A stretch of 35,907 bases of DNA, taken from Opitutia bacterium. Lineage in GTDB: Bacteria > Verrucomicrobiota > Verrucomicrobiia > Opitutales > Opitutaceae. Each line of letters starts with the position of its first letter. Position 1 is the first letter of the stretch. A program made the position numbers and the translations under genes. Where the stretch lies: NCBI GenBank assembly GCA_947449835.1, contig CANFSZ010000024.1:1-35907 (forward strand), read 5' to 3'. This document shows, in pieces, positions 6,848-14,013 of this stretch. The notes under the pieces are model-generated. The model ran no database searches, had not been told where the DNA came from, and saw only the letters and a program-made list of their open reading frames with translations.

Positions 6848-7996
6848 ATGACACCGCGTCCGTCTCCCGCCCTGCTCCTCGCCGCCGCTCTCGCCGTCCT
6901 CGCGCCTCGGGGCGCTTGCGCCGAGAATTCCGTCGCCTACAAATGGTCCGATTACCGCGAATCCGGCGGTCGCGTCGCCGTTGAGACGCAGACCGCGCTC
7001 ATCGAGCACGACATCGGCACGGATTATCACGCTCGCATCACCGGCACGCTCGACGCGATCACCGGCGCCACGCCCACCGGCGAACCCGCCCCCAAAGGCA
7101 GTGACCAAGTCCGCCTCACCGATCTTCACGATCGCCGCAAAGCTTGGAACGCCGATTTCTCCCGCCAGTTTGCCCGCGTTAATCTCGCCCTCGGCTTCGG
7201 CAACTCCCGCGAGAGCGACTACGTTTCCAACGGCTGGTCCCTCAACGCCCTCACCGATTTCAACCAAAAGAATACCACGCTTCTCATGGGCGTCGCCGGC
7301 ACCGACGACGACGTGAAAGTCTTCTTCCAACCCAACCGAGTCAAAAAACGCTCCAACGACGTCATCGTCGGCGTCACCCAACTCCTCGACCCCCGCACCT
7401 CCGTCACGCTCAACGCCACTTGGGGCCGCACGACCGGATACATCAGCGACCCCTACAAGCTCGTCGAAAAAAACGTCGAGCTACTGCCCGGTATTTTTCT
7501 CAGCCAGACCTTCGGTGAAAATCGCCCCGGCGAGCGCGACAAGTGGATCGCCCTTGCGTCCCTCAACCGCGCCTTCCCCACGCTCCGCGGCGCCCTCGAC
7601 TCTAGCTACCGCTACTACCGCGACACCTTCGGCACCAGCGCCCACACCGTGGAGACCGCGTGGTTCCAACGTCTCGGCGAGAAATTTATCCTCCGTCCCG
7701 GCTTCCGTCTCTACCAACAAAGCGCCGCCGATTTTTATTACTACAACCTCGACCGCACGCCGATCCTCCCCGGCCGCCGCCCCAATCCCGCCGGCCCGTT
7801 CTATTCCTCCGATTACCGGCTGTCAGCTTTCCGCTCCTACAACACCGGCTTGAAGCTCATCTTCAACGCTACCGACGCGCTGCAATTCGACGCTGCCCTC
7901 GAGCGCTACGACATGCGCGGCCGCGACGGCGTCACTCCCGCCAGCGCCTACGTCCGCGCGACCATTCTCACCCTCGGCGCCCGCTTCGCTTGGTAA
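6848..7996 (+). CDS. DUF3570 outer-membrane beta-barrel protein, candidate flavoprotein
   Basis: This 382-residue protein has a clear signal peptide (h-region ALLLAAALAVLAP, cleavage expected after GACA, about residue 25). The remainder is made of alternating polar/hydrophobic strands and ends in an aromatic residue (RFAW), as outer-membrane barrels do. The family call DUF3570 rests on the N-terminal region with DAITGATPTG and on the following ApbE, thioredoxin and DUF4266 genes, a recurring neighbourhood for this family. DAITGAT at residues 69-75 fits the ApbE acceptor consensus D-x-x-[ST]-G-A-[ST], so Thr75 is a candidate site for covalent FMN. I chose ATG 6848 for its signal peptide; a GTG at 6782 would add 22 residues before it. 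The biochemical role is unknown; a flavin-bearing outer-membrane redox protein is my inference. Confidence 0.85.
   Translation: MTPRPSPALLLAAALAVLAPRGACAENSVAYKWSDYRESGGRVAVETQTALIEHDIGTDYHARITGTLDAITGATPTGEPAPKGSDQVRLTDLHDRRKAWNADFSRQFARVNLALGFGNSRESDYVSNGWSLNALTDFNQKNTTLLMGVAGTDDDVKVFFQPNRVKKRSNDVIVGVTQLLDPRTSVTLNATWGRTTGYISDPYKLVEKNVELLPGIFLSQTFGENRPGERDKWIALASLNRAFPTLRGALDSSYRYYRDTFGTSAHTVETAWFQRLGEKFILRPGFRLYQQSAADFYYYNLDRTPILPGRRPNPAGPFYSSDYRLSAFRSYNTGLKLIFNATDALQFDAALERYDMRGRDGVTPASAYVRATILTLGARFAW
7052..7072 (+). other. predicted FMN-attachment motif codons in the DUF3570 gene
   Basis: These seven codons encode Asp-Ala-Ile-Thr-Gly-Ala-Thr. In NqrC, RnfG and FMN_bind proteins the last Thr/Ser of this pattern is esterified by ApbE with FMN. 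The site lies soon after the signal peptide and immediately upstream in the operon of an ApbE gene. That modification occurs here is a prediction. Confidence 0.6.
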
Positions 7997-8033
7997 GTTA
8001 ACTTTTCTCCCGCGTTCGCTCCCGCCTTCGTCC

Positions 8034-9023
8034 GTGGCCCTCGTCCTCCCTAGTCACCGCGCCCCACCACCCCCCGCCGCTACGTCGGCGACGGACATCC
8101 CGCTGCGCGTGCTCACGTGGTCCGCCCTCGGCACCCGTTGCGAAGTCCAATACGCTGCGACTTCCGCCGCCCAAGCCCAGGCCTTTGAAACCGCCGCCGT
8201 CGCCTGGGTCGCCGCCTTCGAAGCGAAATATTCCCGCTTCCGCCCCGACAGCCTCATCTCGCGCATCAACGCCGCCGCCGGCCGCGCGCCCGTCGCCATT
8301 GACGCCGAGATGGAAGGCCTTCTCGCCCTGTGCGACCGCCTTCATTTCATGACGCAAGGCGTGCTCGATCCCACCGCGCTGCCGCTGCTGCGCCTCTGGG
8401 ATTATAAAGCCCCGTCTCCTCGTCTCCCCACCGACGCCGAGCTCGCCGCCGCGCAACGCCTCGTCGGTTGGAGAAAAGTTCAACGCACGCCCGGCCACGT
8501 GTTTTTGCCCGAGCCCGGCATGGCCCTCGATTTTGGCGGCTTCGGCAAAGAATGGGCCGTCGATATCGTCGCCCAGATCGCGCGTGACCTCGGCCTCACC
8601 GCCGCGCTCGTCGATTTTGGCCACGACCTCCGCGCCGTCGGACTCCCGCCCGGTCGCCCCGCGTGGCACATCGGGCTCGAAGACCCTGCCGCCCCTGGCG
8701 CGCTCAAAGGTTCGCTCGCGCTCACCCGCGGCCAAGGTGTCGCTTCCTCAGGCGATTACCTGCGCCGCGTCGTCATCGACGGCGTTCGCTACGGCCACAT
8801 CGTCGACCCGCGCACGGGCCGCCCCGTCGCCAACGGTTGCCGCCAAGCCACCATCATCGCGCCGACTTGCCTGCAAGCTGGCGTCCTCAGCACGGCCGCG
8901 TTCGTCCTCGGCGTGAAAGCCGGACTCGAGCTCATCCAAGCGCAACCCGGCGCCGAAGGCCAACTCCTCACCGATTCCACCCGCGCCCAAACCCGCGGTT
9001 TCTGGAACTACGTCGCCACCTAA
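8034..9023 (+). CDS. apbE: FAD:protein FMN transferase, ApbE family
   Basis: This 329-residue protein matches ApbE, which moves FMN from FAD onto a Thr or Ser of target proteins. Visible family elements are SLISRINAAAG (73-83), LDPTALPLLRLW (111-122), the DFGGFGKEWAVD box (166-177), SSGDYLRR (238-245), HIVDPRTGRP (255-264) and AGVLSTAAFVLG (282-293). Two points are unusual. There is no signal peptide after the GTG start at 8034, and no in-frame upstream ATG, GTG or TTG would add one. The metal-ligand segment reads AGVLST where canonical ApbE has ADALST, so the Mg-binding Asp is Gly283. It starts 37 bp after the DUF3570 gene, which carries a matching acceptor motif, so the two probably act together. 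Alternative: a divergent or inactive ApbE. Confidence 0.9.
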   Translation: MALVLPSHRAPPPPAATSATDIPLRVLTWSALGTRCEVQYAATSAAQAQAFETAAVAWVAAFEAKYSRFRPDSLISRINAAAGRAPVAIDAEMEGLLALCDRLHFMTQGVLDPTALPLLRLWDYKAPSPRLPTDAELAAAQRLVGWRKVQRTPGHVFLPEPGMALDFGGFGKEWAVDIVAQIARDLGLTAALVDFGHDLRAVGLPPGRPAWHIGLEDPAAPGALKGSLALTRGQGVASSGDYLRRVVIDGVRYGHIVDPRTGRPVANGCRQATIIAPTCLQAGVLSTAAFVLGVKAGLELIQAQPGAEGQLLTDSTRAQTRGFWNYVAT

Positions 9024-9035
9024 AAATTTCCTTCC

Positions 9036-9530
9036 ATGCGCTCCGTTTTTTTCTTCGCCCTCGTCCTCACGTTTTCGACCAGCGCCGCGCGCGCCGACAT
9101 CAAAGTCGGAGACGTATTCCCCGCGCTCGCCACCGCCGGCCTCACCGGCGGCACCGTGCCCGCGACCGAGGGCAAAATCCTCGTCGTTGATTTCTGGGCC
9201 TCGTGGTGCGCGCCGTGCAAAGCGTCGTTTCCCGCGCTCGGCAAAATCAACGCCGACTACGCCCCGCGCGGCGTCGTCCTGGTCGGCGTGAGCGTCGATG
9301 AAAAAGCCTCGGCCTACGCTGCGTTCGTGAAGAAACAAGCCCCGCCGTTTCCCGCGCTCCACGACGCCGCGCAACAACTCGTCCGCGCCGTCGTCGTCCC
9401 CGCGATGCCCACGACGTATGTGATCGGCCGCGACGGTAAAGTCCGCTCCCTCCACGCCGGTTACCACGGCGCCACCACCGATCAACTCCTCCGCGCCGAA
9501 CTTGATGCCCTCCTCGCCGAGAAATCCTAA
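9036..9530 (+). CDS. periplasmic thioredoxin-like TlpA/ResA-type protein
   Basis: This 164-residue protein has a signal peptide (cleavage expected after AARA, residue 20) and one thioredoxin fold. The active site is WCAPC (Cys58 and Cys61) preceded by VVDFWAS, and the cis-proline element is VPAMPTTYV. This is the TlpA/ResA/DsbE arrangement of extracytoplasmic thiol-disulfide reductases. It starts 12 bp after apbE and ends 26 bp before a small lipoprotein with a Cys-Gly-Cys tail, which is an obvious candidate partner. The substrate is not known. The leader AAATTTCCTTCC before the ATG has no Shine-Dalgarno. Confidence 0.92.
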   Translation: MRSVFFFALVLTFSTSAARADIKVGDVFPALATAGLTGGTVPATEGKILVVDFWASWCAPCKASFPALGKINADYAPRGVVLVGVSVDEKASAYAAFVKKQAPPFPALHDAAQQLVRAVVVPAMPTTYVIGRDGKVRSLHAGYHGATTDQLLRAELDALLAEKS

Positions 9531-9556
9531 AGCATTTCCCCTTTCTCCCAAATCCC

Positions 9557-9787
9557 ATGCGCTCCCGCCTCCTCCTAGCCTTGCTGCTCGCCGCCACCGC
9601 GCTCGTCTCTGGCTGCGCCACGACCACCGCCCGCGTCCAACCTTGGGAGCGCGCCACGCTCGCCGATTACACGATGCGGCCTGACCGTGATCCGCTCGCG
9701 CTCGCTCTCGCCGAACACGTTTATTTCTCGCGCGAATCCGCCGCTGGCGGCCGCGGCGTGGGTGGCAGCGGTTGCGGCTGTAACTGA
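9557..9787 (+). CDS. DUF4266 small lipoprotein
   Basis: This 76-residue protein has a lipoprotein signal with lipobox LVSGC (lipidated Cys20). The mature part, only 56 residues, has the DUF4266 pattern: VQPWERATLADYTM, then DPLALALAEHVYFSRE, a Gly-rich stretch, and the C-terminal Cys-Gly-Cys-Asn. The two C-terminal cysteines could form a disulfide or bind a metal and may be handled by the thioredoxin-like protein encoded just upstream. DUF4266 genes recur beside DUF3570, ApbE and thioredoxin genes; the function is not established. It is the last gene of this four-gene block; a 75-bp gap follows. Confidence 0.88.
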   Translation: MRSRLLLALLLAATALVSGCATTTARVQPWERATLADYTMRPDRDPLALALAEHVYFSRESAAGGRGVGGSGCGCN

Positions 9788-9862
9788 GCGCACGGTTTCG
9801 CGTCACTTTTTCTGATTTAGTAACTTTGTCATGTCGCTGCTGTCATCGGCCTTCTCCTGACC

Positions 9863-11710
9863 ATGTCCTTTTCCGCTGCCCTCCATCGCCGCCTGCATTG
9901 GCTGAATCTCCCCGGCGCGCTGCTCATCGCGCTGCTCCAGCGGACCCCGATCATCCGCGTCGCCGCGACCGCGGGGGATTACGTTCTCAGCTCCACCGCC
10001 GGCAACGTCCTGAAAGCCGCCGCCACCACGCTCGGCGCCCTCGGCGCGGTGCACAGCATGGCGGGTGCGACCACTTTGAGCGCATCGACCCCGAGTCCGG
10101 CCAGCGGGACTGTGGGAGTGGTTTTCAACACGGTGGTGTTCTCCGTGAAAGGTGCGCAATCCGCAGCGAGCTCCTGGACGGTCAACGGCGGTGTCCCGCC
10201 TGGCCTCTCCCTCAAAGCGTATGGCACCACCACCACTGGAGTCACCAGCGGACTGATTAACAACGCATCCACTCTACAACTCGACGGCACACCCACTTCC
10301 GCGGGACAATTTTTACTTTCGCTCACCGCGTGGGAAAGTGCCGGTGCTAAAAACACCTCCACAACTTTTACCTACGTCATCAACATCGCCGCCGCGCCCA
10401 ACTCCGCGCCGACGATCTCCACGCAGCCCACTTCGAAAACCGTCGCCGCCGGAGGCACGGCTCAATTTATCGCCGCGGTCTCCGGTTCACCTACCCCCAC
10501 GCTGCAATGGTTCAAAGGCTCCAGCCCCATCTCCGGCGCCACCAGCACGATCCTCACCATCTCCGGCGCTACCTCGGCTGACGCCGCCACTTATACCCTC
10601 GTAGCCACCAACTCACAAGGTTCCGCCACCAGTAACGCGGTAACATTGACTGTGACCGGCGGGGTCACGGCACCTACGATCACTACGCAACCGAGCGCGA
10701 GCGCTGTGTCCGTCGGGAGCGCCGCGAGTTTCACGGTGGTTGCCAGTGGCAGTTCACCGCTCACTTACGATTGGAAAAAAGACGGCACGTCGATCAGCGG
10801 CGCGACCAACGCGACCTACACGATTGCCTCCGCGGCCACGAGTGACGCCGGTAGCTACACGGTGGTGGTTTCCAATAGCGCGGGATCGGTCACTAGCACT
10901 GCCGCCAGCCTCACCGTCACCGCGACGAGCACCACGGCGCCGCGCCTCTCCAACCTCTCCGTCCGTACCGCCCTCACGGCTAATCAGATCGTGATCGTGG
11001 GCTTCACTATGAGTGGTGGCTCGAAGCGCGTGTTGCTCCGGGCGGTCGGACCCACGCTCGCTGCCTTCGGTGTGCCCGACGTCATGGCTAACCCGATGCT
11101 CGATCTCTACGCCGGTGCCATCAAGGTAGACTCCAACGACAATTGGGGCGGGAGCGCGGCGTTGAGTGCTTCCTTCCAATCTGTGGGCGCATTCAGCTAC
11201 GCGGCGAGCACCAGCCTCGATGCGGCGCTGGTTACAACCATCGAAGGAGGTCGCACGCTCCAAGTTTCGGGTCCTGCCGCCGGCACCGTGCTGGTCGAAG
11301 GCTACGATGCGGGCACGGGCGACACGCCACGTTTCACCAACTTATCCGCGCGGAATAAAGTGGGCACTGGCGCCAACATTCTCATCGCCGGTTTCACGCT
11401 CGCCGGCGACGGTGCGCGTAATCTTTTGATCCGCGCGGTAGGACCCAAACTATCCGAATTCGGCGTCACTGGCGTGCTGACCGATCCCAAACTCGAGATC
11501 TACAGCGGCAGCACCAAAATCGCCGAAAACGATAACTGGTCCGCTACGCTGGCGGCCACCTCCGCATCCGTCGGCGCTTTCGCGCTCACCGCAGGCAGCA
11601 AAGATGCCGCGATCACCGTCTCCCTGCCGGCAGGTGGTTATACGGTTCAAGTCTCCGGCGCCGATGGCGGCGTGGGCGAGGCGATCGTTGAAATCTACGA
11701 ACTCCCGTAA
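9863..11710 (+). CDS. large Ig-like-domain protein with C-terminal tandem repeat domains
   Basis: This 615-residue protein is likely exported or surface-attached. Residues 1-70 form an unusual N-terminal module (LNLPGALLIALLQRTP at 14-29, then an Ala-rich amphipathic stretch ending SMAGAT) that does not look like a standard signal peptide. Residues 71-175 resemble a putative-Ig (He-PIG) domain with GVPPGLSL and LDGTPTSAGQFLLSL. Two Ig-like domains follow at about 180-265 and 268-352, each with the P-x-I-x-x-Q-P start and an AATYTLVATNSQGSAT-type end. The C-terminal 255 residues are two copies of a repeat of about 125 residues (about 358-485 and 490-615), each with LSNLSxR or TNLSAR, GF, LLRAVGP or LIRAVGP, and NDNW. 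No catalytic motif is visible. It is convergent with the LEA14-like gene 21 bp away. Confidence 0.85.
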   Translation: MSFSAALHRRLHWLNLPGALLIALLQRTPIIRVAATAGDYVLSSTAGNVLKAAATTLGALGAVHSMAGATTLSASTPSPASGTVGVVFNTVVFSVKGAQSAASSWTVNGGVPPGLSLKAYGTTTTGVTSGLINNASTLQLDGTPTSAGQFLLSLTAWESAGAKNTSTTFTYVINIAAAPNSAPTISTQPTSKTVAAGGTAQFIAAVSGSPTPTLQWFKGSSPISGATSTILTISGATSADAATYTLVATNSQGSATSNAVTLTVTGGVTAPTITTQPSASAVSVGSAASFTVVASGSSPLTYDWKKDGTSISGATNATYTIASAATSDAGSYTVVVSNSAGSVTSTAASLTVTATSTTAPRLSNLSVRTALTANQIVIVGFTMSGGSKRVLLRAVGPTLAAFGVPDVMANPMLDLYAGAIKVDSNDNWGGSAALSASFQSVGAFSYAASTSLDAALVTTIEGGRTLQVSGPAAGTVLVEGYDAGTGDTPRFTNLSARNKVGTGANILIAGFTLAGDGARNLLIRAVGPKLSEFGVTGVLTDPKLEIYSGSTKIAENDNWSATLAATSASVGAFALTAGSKDAAITVSLPAGGYTVQVSGADGGVGEAIVEIYELP

Positions 11711-11731
11711 GTCCACGCGCGGTGGGCGGGC

Positions 11732-12235
11732 TTAGCGCGCGCCGGTGCCGGCGACAAGCGGCCGCAGATCCACGTTGCCGGTGCCGGTGGTTTTGATGTC
11801 CAACTTCTCCTCGACGCTGGTGACGAGGAGCACGCTTTCGATTTTATAAGCGGCGGTGTTTTGGCCGGCAGCTGCCACGAGCTGTTGCAGGCGCGCGAGA
11901 TTTTCAAATTTCACCGTCACGTCTTGATTGATCGCGCTCAGCGGGGCCAAACCCAAGGGCTGTTCTTCGCTTAGAGTTTTGCCTGCGTAGACGCCGTTCA
12001 GGTAAAGTTTGTGATTCGAGCCCGAGAGACCGATTGGGATCACATTTTCGCTGGTGTAGCGCAAGGTCATCACCGCAGTGGTTTCCAATTTGCTCGAGGT
12101 GGAGGGTTTAAAACCGACGATGCTCACGTTGACCCCGGTGAGTTTGAAACCATTGCCGCAACCCGCGACGAGCGCGACGAAGGCGAGGGCGAGCGTGATA
12201 CCGAGGCTACGAGAAAAAAGGCGAAGGGGCGTCAT
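11732..12235 (-). CDS. LEA14-like lipoprotein
   Basis: This 167-residue protein has a lipoprotein signal peptide ending LVAGC (lipidated Cys26). The mature part resembles the LEA14/WHy beta-sandwich: LTGVNVSIVGFKPSTSSKL at the start, then a second strand set around LYLNGVYAGKTLSEEQPLGLAPLS and a final LDIKTTGTGNVDLRPLV. Related bacterial proteins are periplasmic and of uncertain function, often linked to desiccation or stress. I chose the ATG at 12235 because it puts the lipobox at a normal distance; a longer in-frame start at 12322 adds a stretch overlapping the upstream small gene. The next upstream gene, on the same strand, ends 44 bp away. Confidence 0.75.
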   Translation of the reverse strand: MTPLRLFSRSLGITLALAFVALVAGCGNGFKLTGVNVSIVGFKPSTSSKLETTAVMTLRYTSENVIPIGLSGSNHKLYLNGVYAGKTLSEEQPLGLAPLSAINQDVTVKFENLARLQQLVAAAGQNTAAYKIESVLLVTSVEEKLDIKTTGTGNVDLRPLVAGTGAR

Positions 12236-12279
12236 GCGCACCACGCAAGGCGTTCCGGCCGCCGACGGCAAGGCCGCGC

Positions 12280-12432
12280 TCAGAAAATTGAAAGCGCCTG
12301 CGCACTTTCCAACGCAAACCACGCCACCCCAGCGATCGCCGCCGCGACGAGCGCGTGCCGTAAGAGTTTCCGCCCACGTAACACAGTGTCCTGTAGGTCC
12401 GTATCGAGCGTCTTGCGGTTGTTCTGCGCCAT
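12280..12432 (-). CDS. small single-span membrane protein
   Basis: This predicted 50-residue protein starts MAQNNRKTLDTDLQDTVLRGRK, followed by one hydrophobic segment (about 27-41, HALVAAAIAGVAWFALE). I chose the ATG at 12432, which leaves 179 bp to the divergent lysA for promoters. A longer reading from a TTG at 12573 would give 97 residues, but its extra N-terminus has irregular codon use and would leave only 38 bp to lysA. It is probably co-transcribed with the LEA14-like lipoprotein. I do not recognise a family and give no function. Confidence 0.5.
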   Translation of the reverse strand: MAQNNRKTLDTDLQDTVLRGRKLLRHALVAAAIAGVAWFALESAQALSIF

Positions 12433-12611
12433 GAAACTCACAAACCGAGGATCGCGCAACCGACTACCCCGCCGATCCCGCGCCAATCCGAAACGGATCG
12501 CCGGGCGATGGAGCAGTTTTTGGATGAAGCGGAGCACGCTGATGAAAACGTAATTTTGGATTGGTTTTTTCAAGGCGAAACTCGCACCGTTTCTATCTTT
12601 CCCTCATTTTT

Positions 12612-13916
12612 ATGCACCACTTCCACTACGTCGGCCAAAACTTACACTGCGAGTCCGTCGATCTCGCCGAAGTCGCCCGCCTCTACGGCACCCCGACTTA
12701 CGTCACCAGCGCCGCCACGATGGCCGATAATTACAACCGCCTCGCCAACAGCCTCACCGGGCTCGACGTGCAGCTTTGTTACGCGATGAAGGCCAATTCC
12801 GGCCTCGCCGTGCTCCGGCATTTCGCGCGCCTCGGCGCGGCGTTTGACCTCGTGAGTGGTGGCGAACTCCGCCGCGTGCTCGCCGCTGGCGCCGATGTGA
12901 AACGCAGCGTCTTCGCTGGCGTCGGCAAGACCGAGGCCGAGATCCAGCTCGCGCTTGAGAGCGGCATTTTCTCCTTCCACGTCGAGAGCGAGCCCGAACT
13001 TGCCCGCATCAATCACGTCGCCGGCAAAATGGGCGTGAAAGCGCCCATCGCCATCCGCATCAACCCCGACGTCGACGCCCACACCCACGCCAAAATCACC
13101 ACCGGCAAGAGCGACAACAAATTCGGCATCCCGCTCAAATTTGCCGCCGCCGCTTACGAGGCCGCTTCGAAATATCCCCACATCCAACTGCGCGGCGTGC
13201 AGATGCACATCGGCTCGCAGCTCACGGAAATCGGGCCCTTCGCCGAAGCCGTCGCCAAGGTGGCGCCCTTTGCCGCCGAGTTGAAAGCCAAGTATGGTAT
13301 CACGTATTTCTCCATCGGTGGCGGCATCGGCATCGTTTACAAAGACGCGCTCGCTAGCGGCAGCGCTGCTTGGTGGGACGCGCAGCCCGCGGCCACGCGC
13401 CCGCTCACGCCCGAGGCTTACGGCGCCGCGCTCGTGCCGTTGCTCCAACCGCTCGGCCTCAAAATCCTTCTCGAACCCGGCCGCTACATGGTCGGCAACG
13501 CCGGCGTCCTCCTTACGCGCGTCGAGCACCTCAAACGCGGCTCTGGAAAAAATTTCCTCATCGTCGACGCCGCCATGAACGACCTCGTGCGCCCCGCGAT
13601 GTATGAAGCGTTTCACGAGATCGTCCCGCTCCACCGTGACACCACGCGCCGCGCGCTCGTGGCGGATGTCGTCGGCCCGATCTGCGAGAGCGGCGATTGC
13701 TTCGCGAAAGACCGTCAACTCCAAGAAGTCGGCGAAGGCGAATACATCGCGCTCATGAGCGCCGGCGCCTACGGCTCCACGATGTCGAGCCGCTACAACA
13801 CCCGCGCCCTTCCAGCCGAGGTCATGGTCCAAGGCAGCGCCTTCGAACTCGTGACCGCGCGCGAGACGTTTGAGTCGATGATCGCTCACGAAAAAATCCC
13901 GGCGTTCCTCAAGTAA
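12612..13916 (+). CDS. lysA: diaminopimelate decarboxylase
   Basis: This 434-residue protein is a fold-III PLP-dependent decarboxylase that converts meso-diaminopimelate to lysine, the last step of lysine synthesis. The PLP lysine is Lys60 in CYAMKAN. Other markers are DLVSGGELRR, GVQMHIGSQL, the SIGGGIGI glycine loop that holds the phosphate, EPGRYMVG, CESGDCFAKDR (catalytic Cys region at the dimer interface) and GAYGSTMSSRYNTR near the C-terminus. Length is normal for the family. I chose ATG 12612 (MHHFHYVGQN) over an upstream in-frame start at 12561. It is followed by a likely intrinsic terminator, then gpsA. Confidence 0.96.
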   Translation: MHHFHYVGQNLHCESVDLAEVARLYGTPTYVTSAATMADNYNRLANSLTGLDVQLCYAMKANSGLAVLRHFARLGAAFDLVSGGELRRVLAAGADVKRSVFAGVGKTEAEIQLALESGIFSFHVESEPELARINHVAGKMGVKAPIAIRINPDVDAHTHAKITTGKSDNKFGIPLKFAAAAYEAASKYPHIQLRGVQMHIGSQLTEIGPFAEAVAKVAPFAAELKAKYGITYFSIGGGIGIVYKDALASGSAAWWDAQPAATRPLTPEAYGAALVPLLQPLGLKILLEPGRYMVGNAGVLLTRVEHLKRGSGKNFLIVDAAMNDLVRPAMYEAFHEIVPLHRDTTRRALVADVVGPICESGDCFAKDRQLQEVGEGEYIALMSAGAYGSTMSSRYNTRALPAEVMVQGSAFELVTARETFESMIAHEKIPAFLK

Positions 13917-13949
13917 TGTCCGTGCCTTCGCCAACATCACCGTTCTTGG

Positions 13950-13979
13950 AAACGCGCAGCTGCGGCGTTTTCTTTTTTG
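13950..13979 (+). terminator. probable intrinsic terminator after lysA
   Basis: AAACGC (13950-13955) pairs with GCGTTT (13965-13970) around the palindrome GCAGCTGC, with one bulged G. The stem is followed at once by TCTTTTTTG. It lies 33 bp after the lysA stop and 44 bp before gpsA. Confidence 0.65.
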
Positions 13980-14013
13980 TGTCTTTGGCGAGTTTCGTGG
14001 TTAACCTCTGCCC

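Noticed and set aside
8748-9806. 352-codon minus-strand open frame across apbE, the thioredoxin gene and DUF4266
   Set aside because: It spans three supported plus-strand genes and has no recognisable motif.
10520-10830. Three Ser-Gly-Ala-Thr sites in the Ig-domain protein as possible ApbE flavinylation sites
   Set aside because: The Asp three residues before the Ser is missing at each site; ISGATS and ISGATN are common strand-turn sequences in bacterial Ig-like domains.
12642-13940. 432-codon minus-strand open frame opposite lysA
   Set aside because: lysA is certain from its motifs, and the antisense translation shows no domain; it is a by-product of high GC content.
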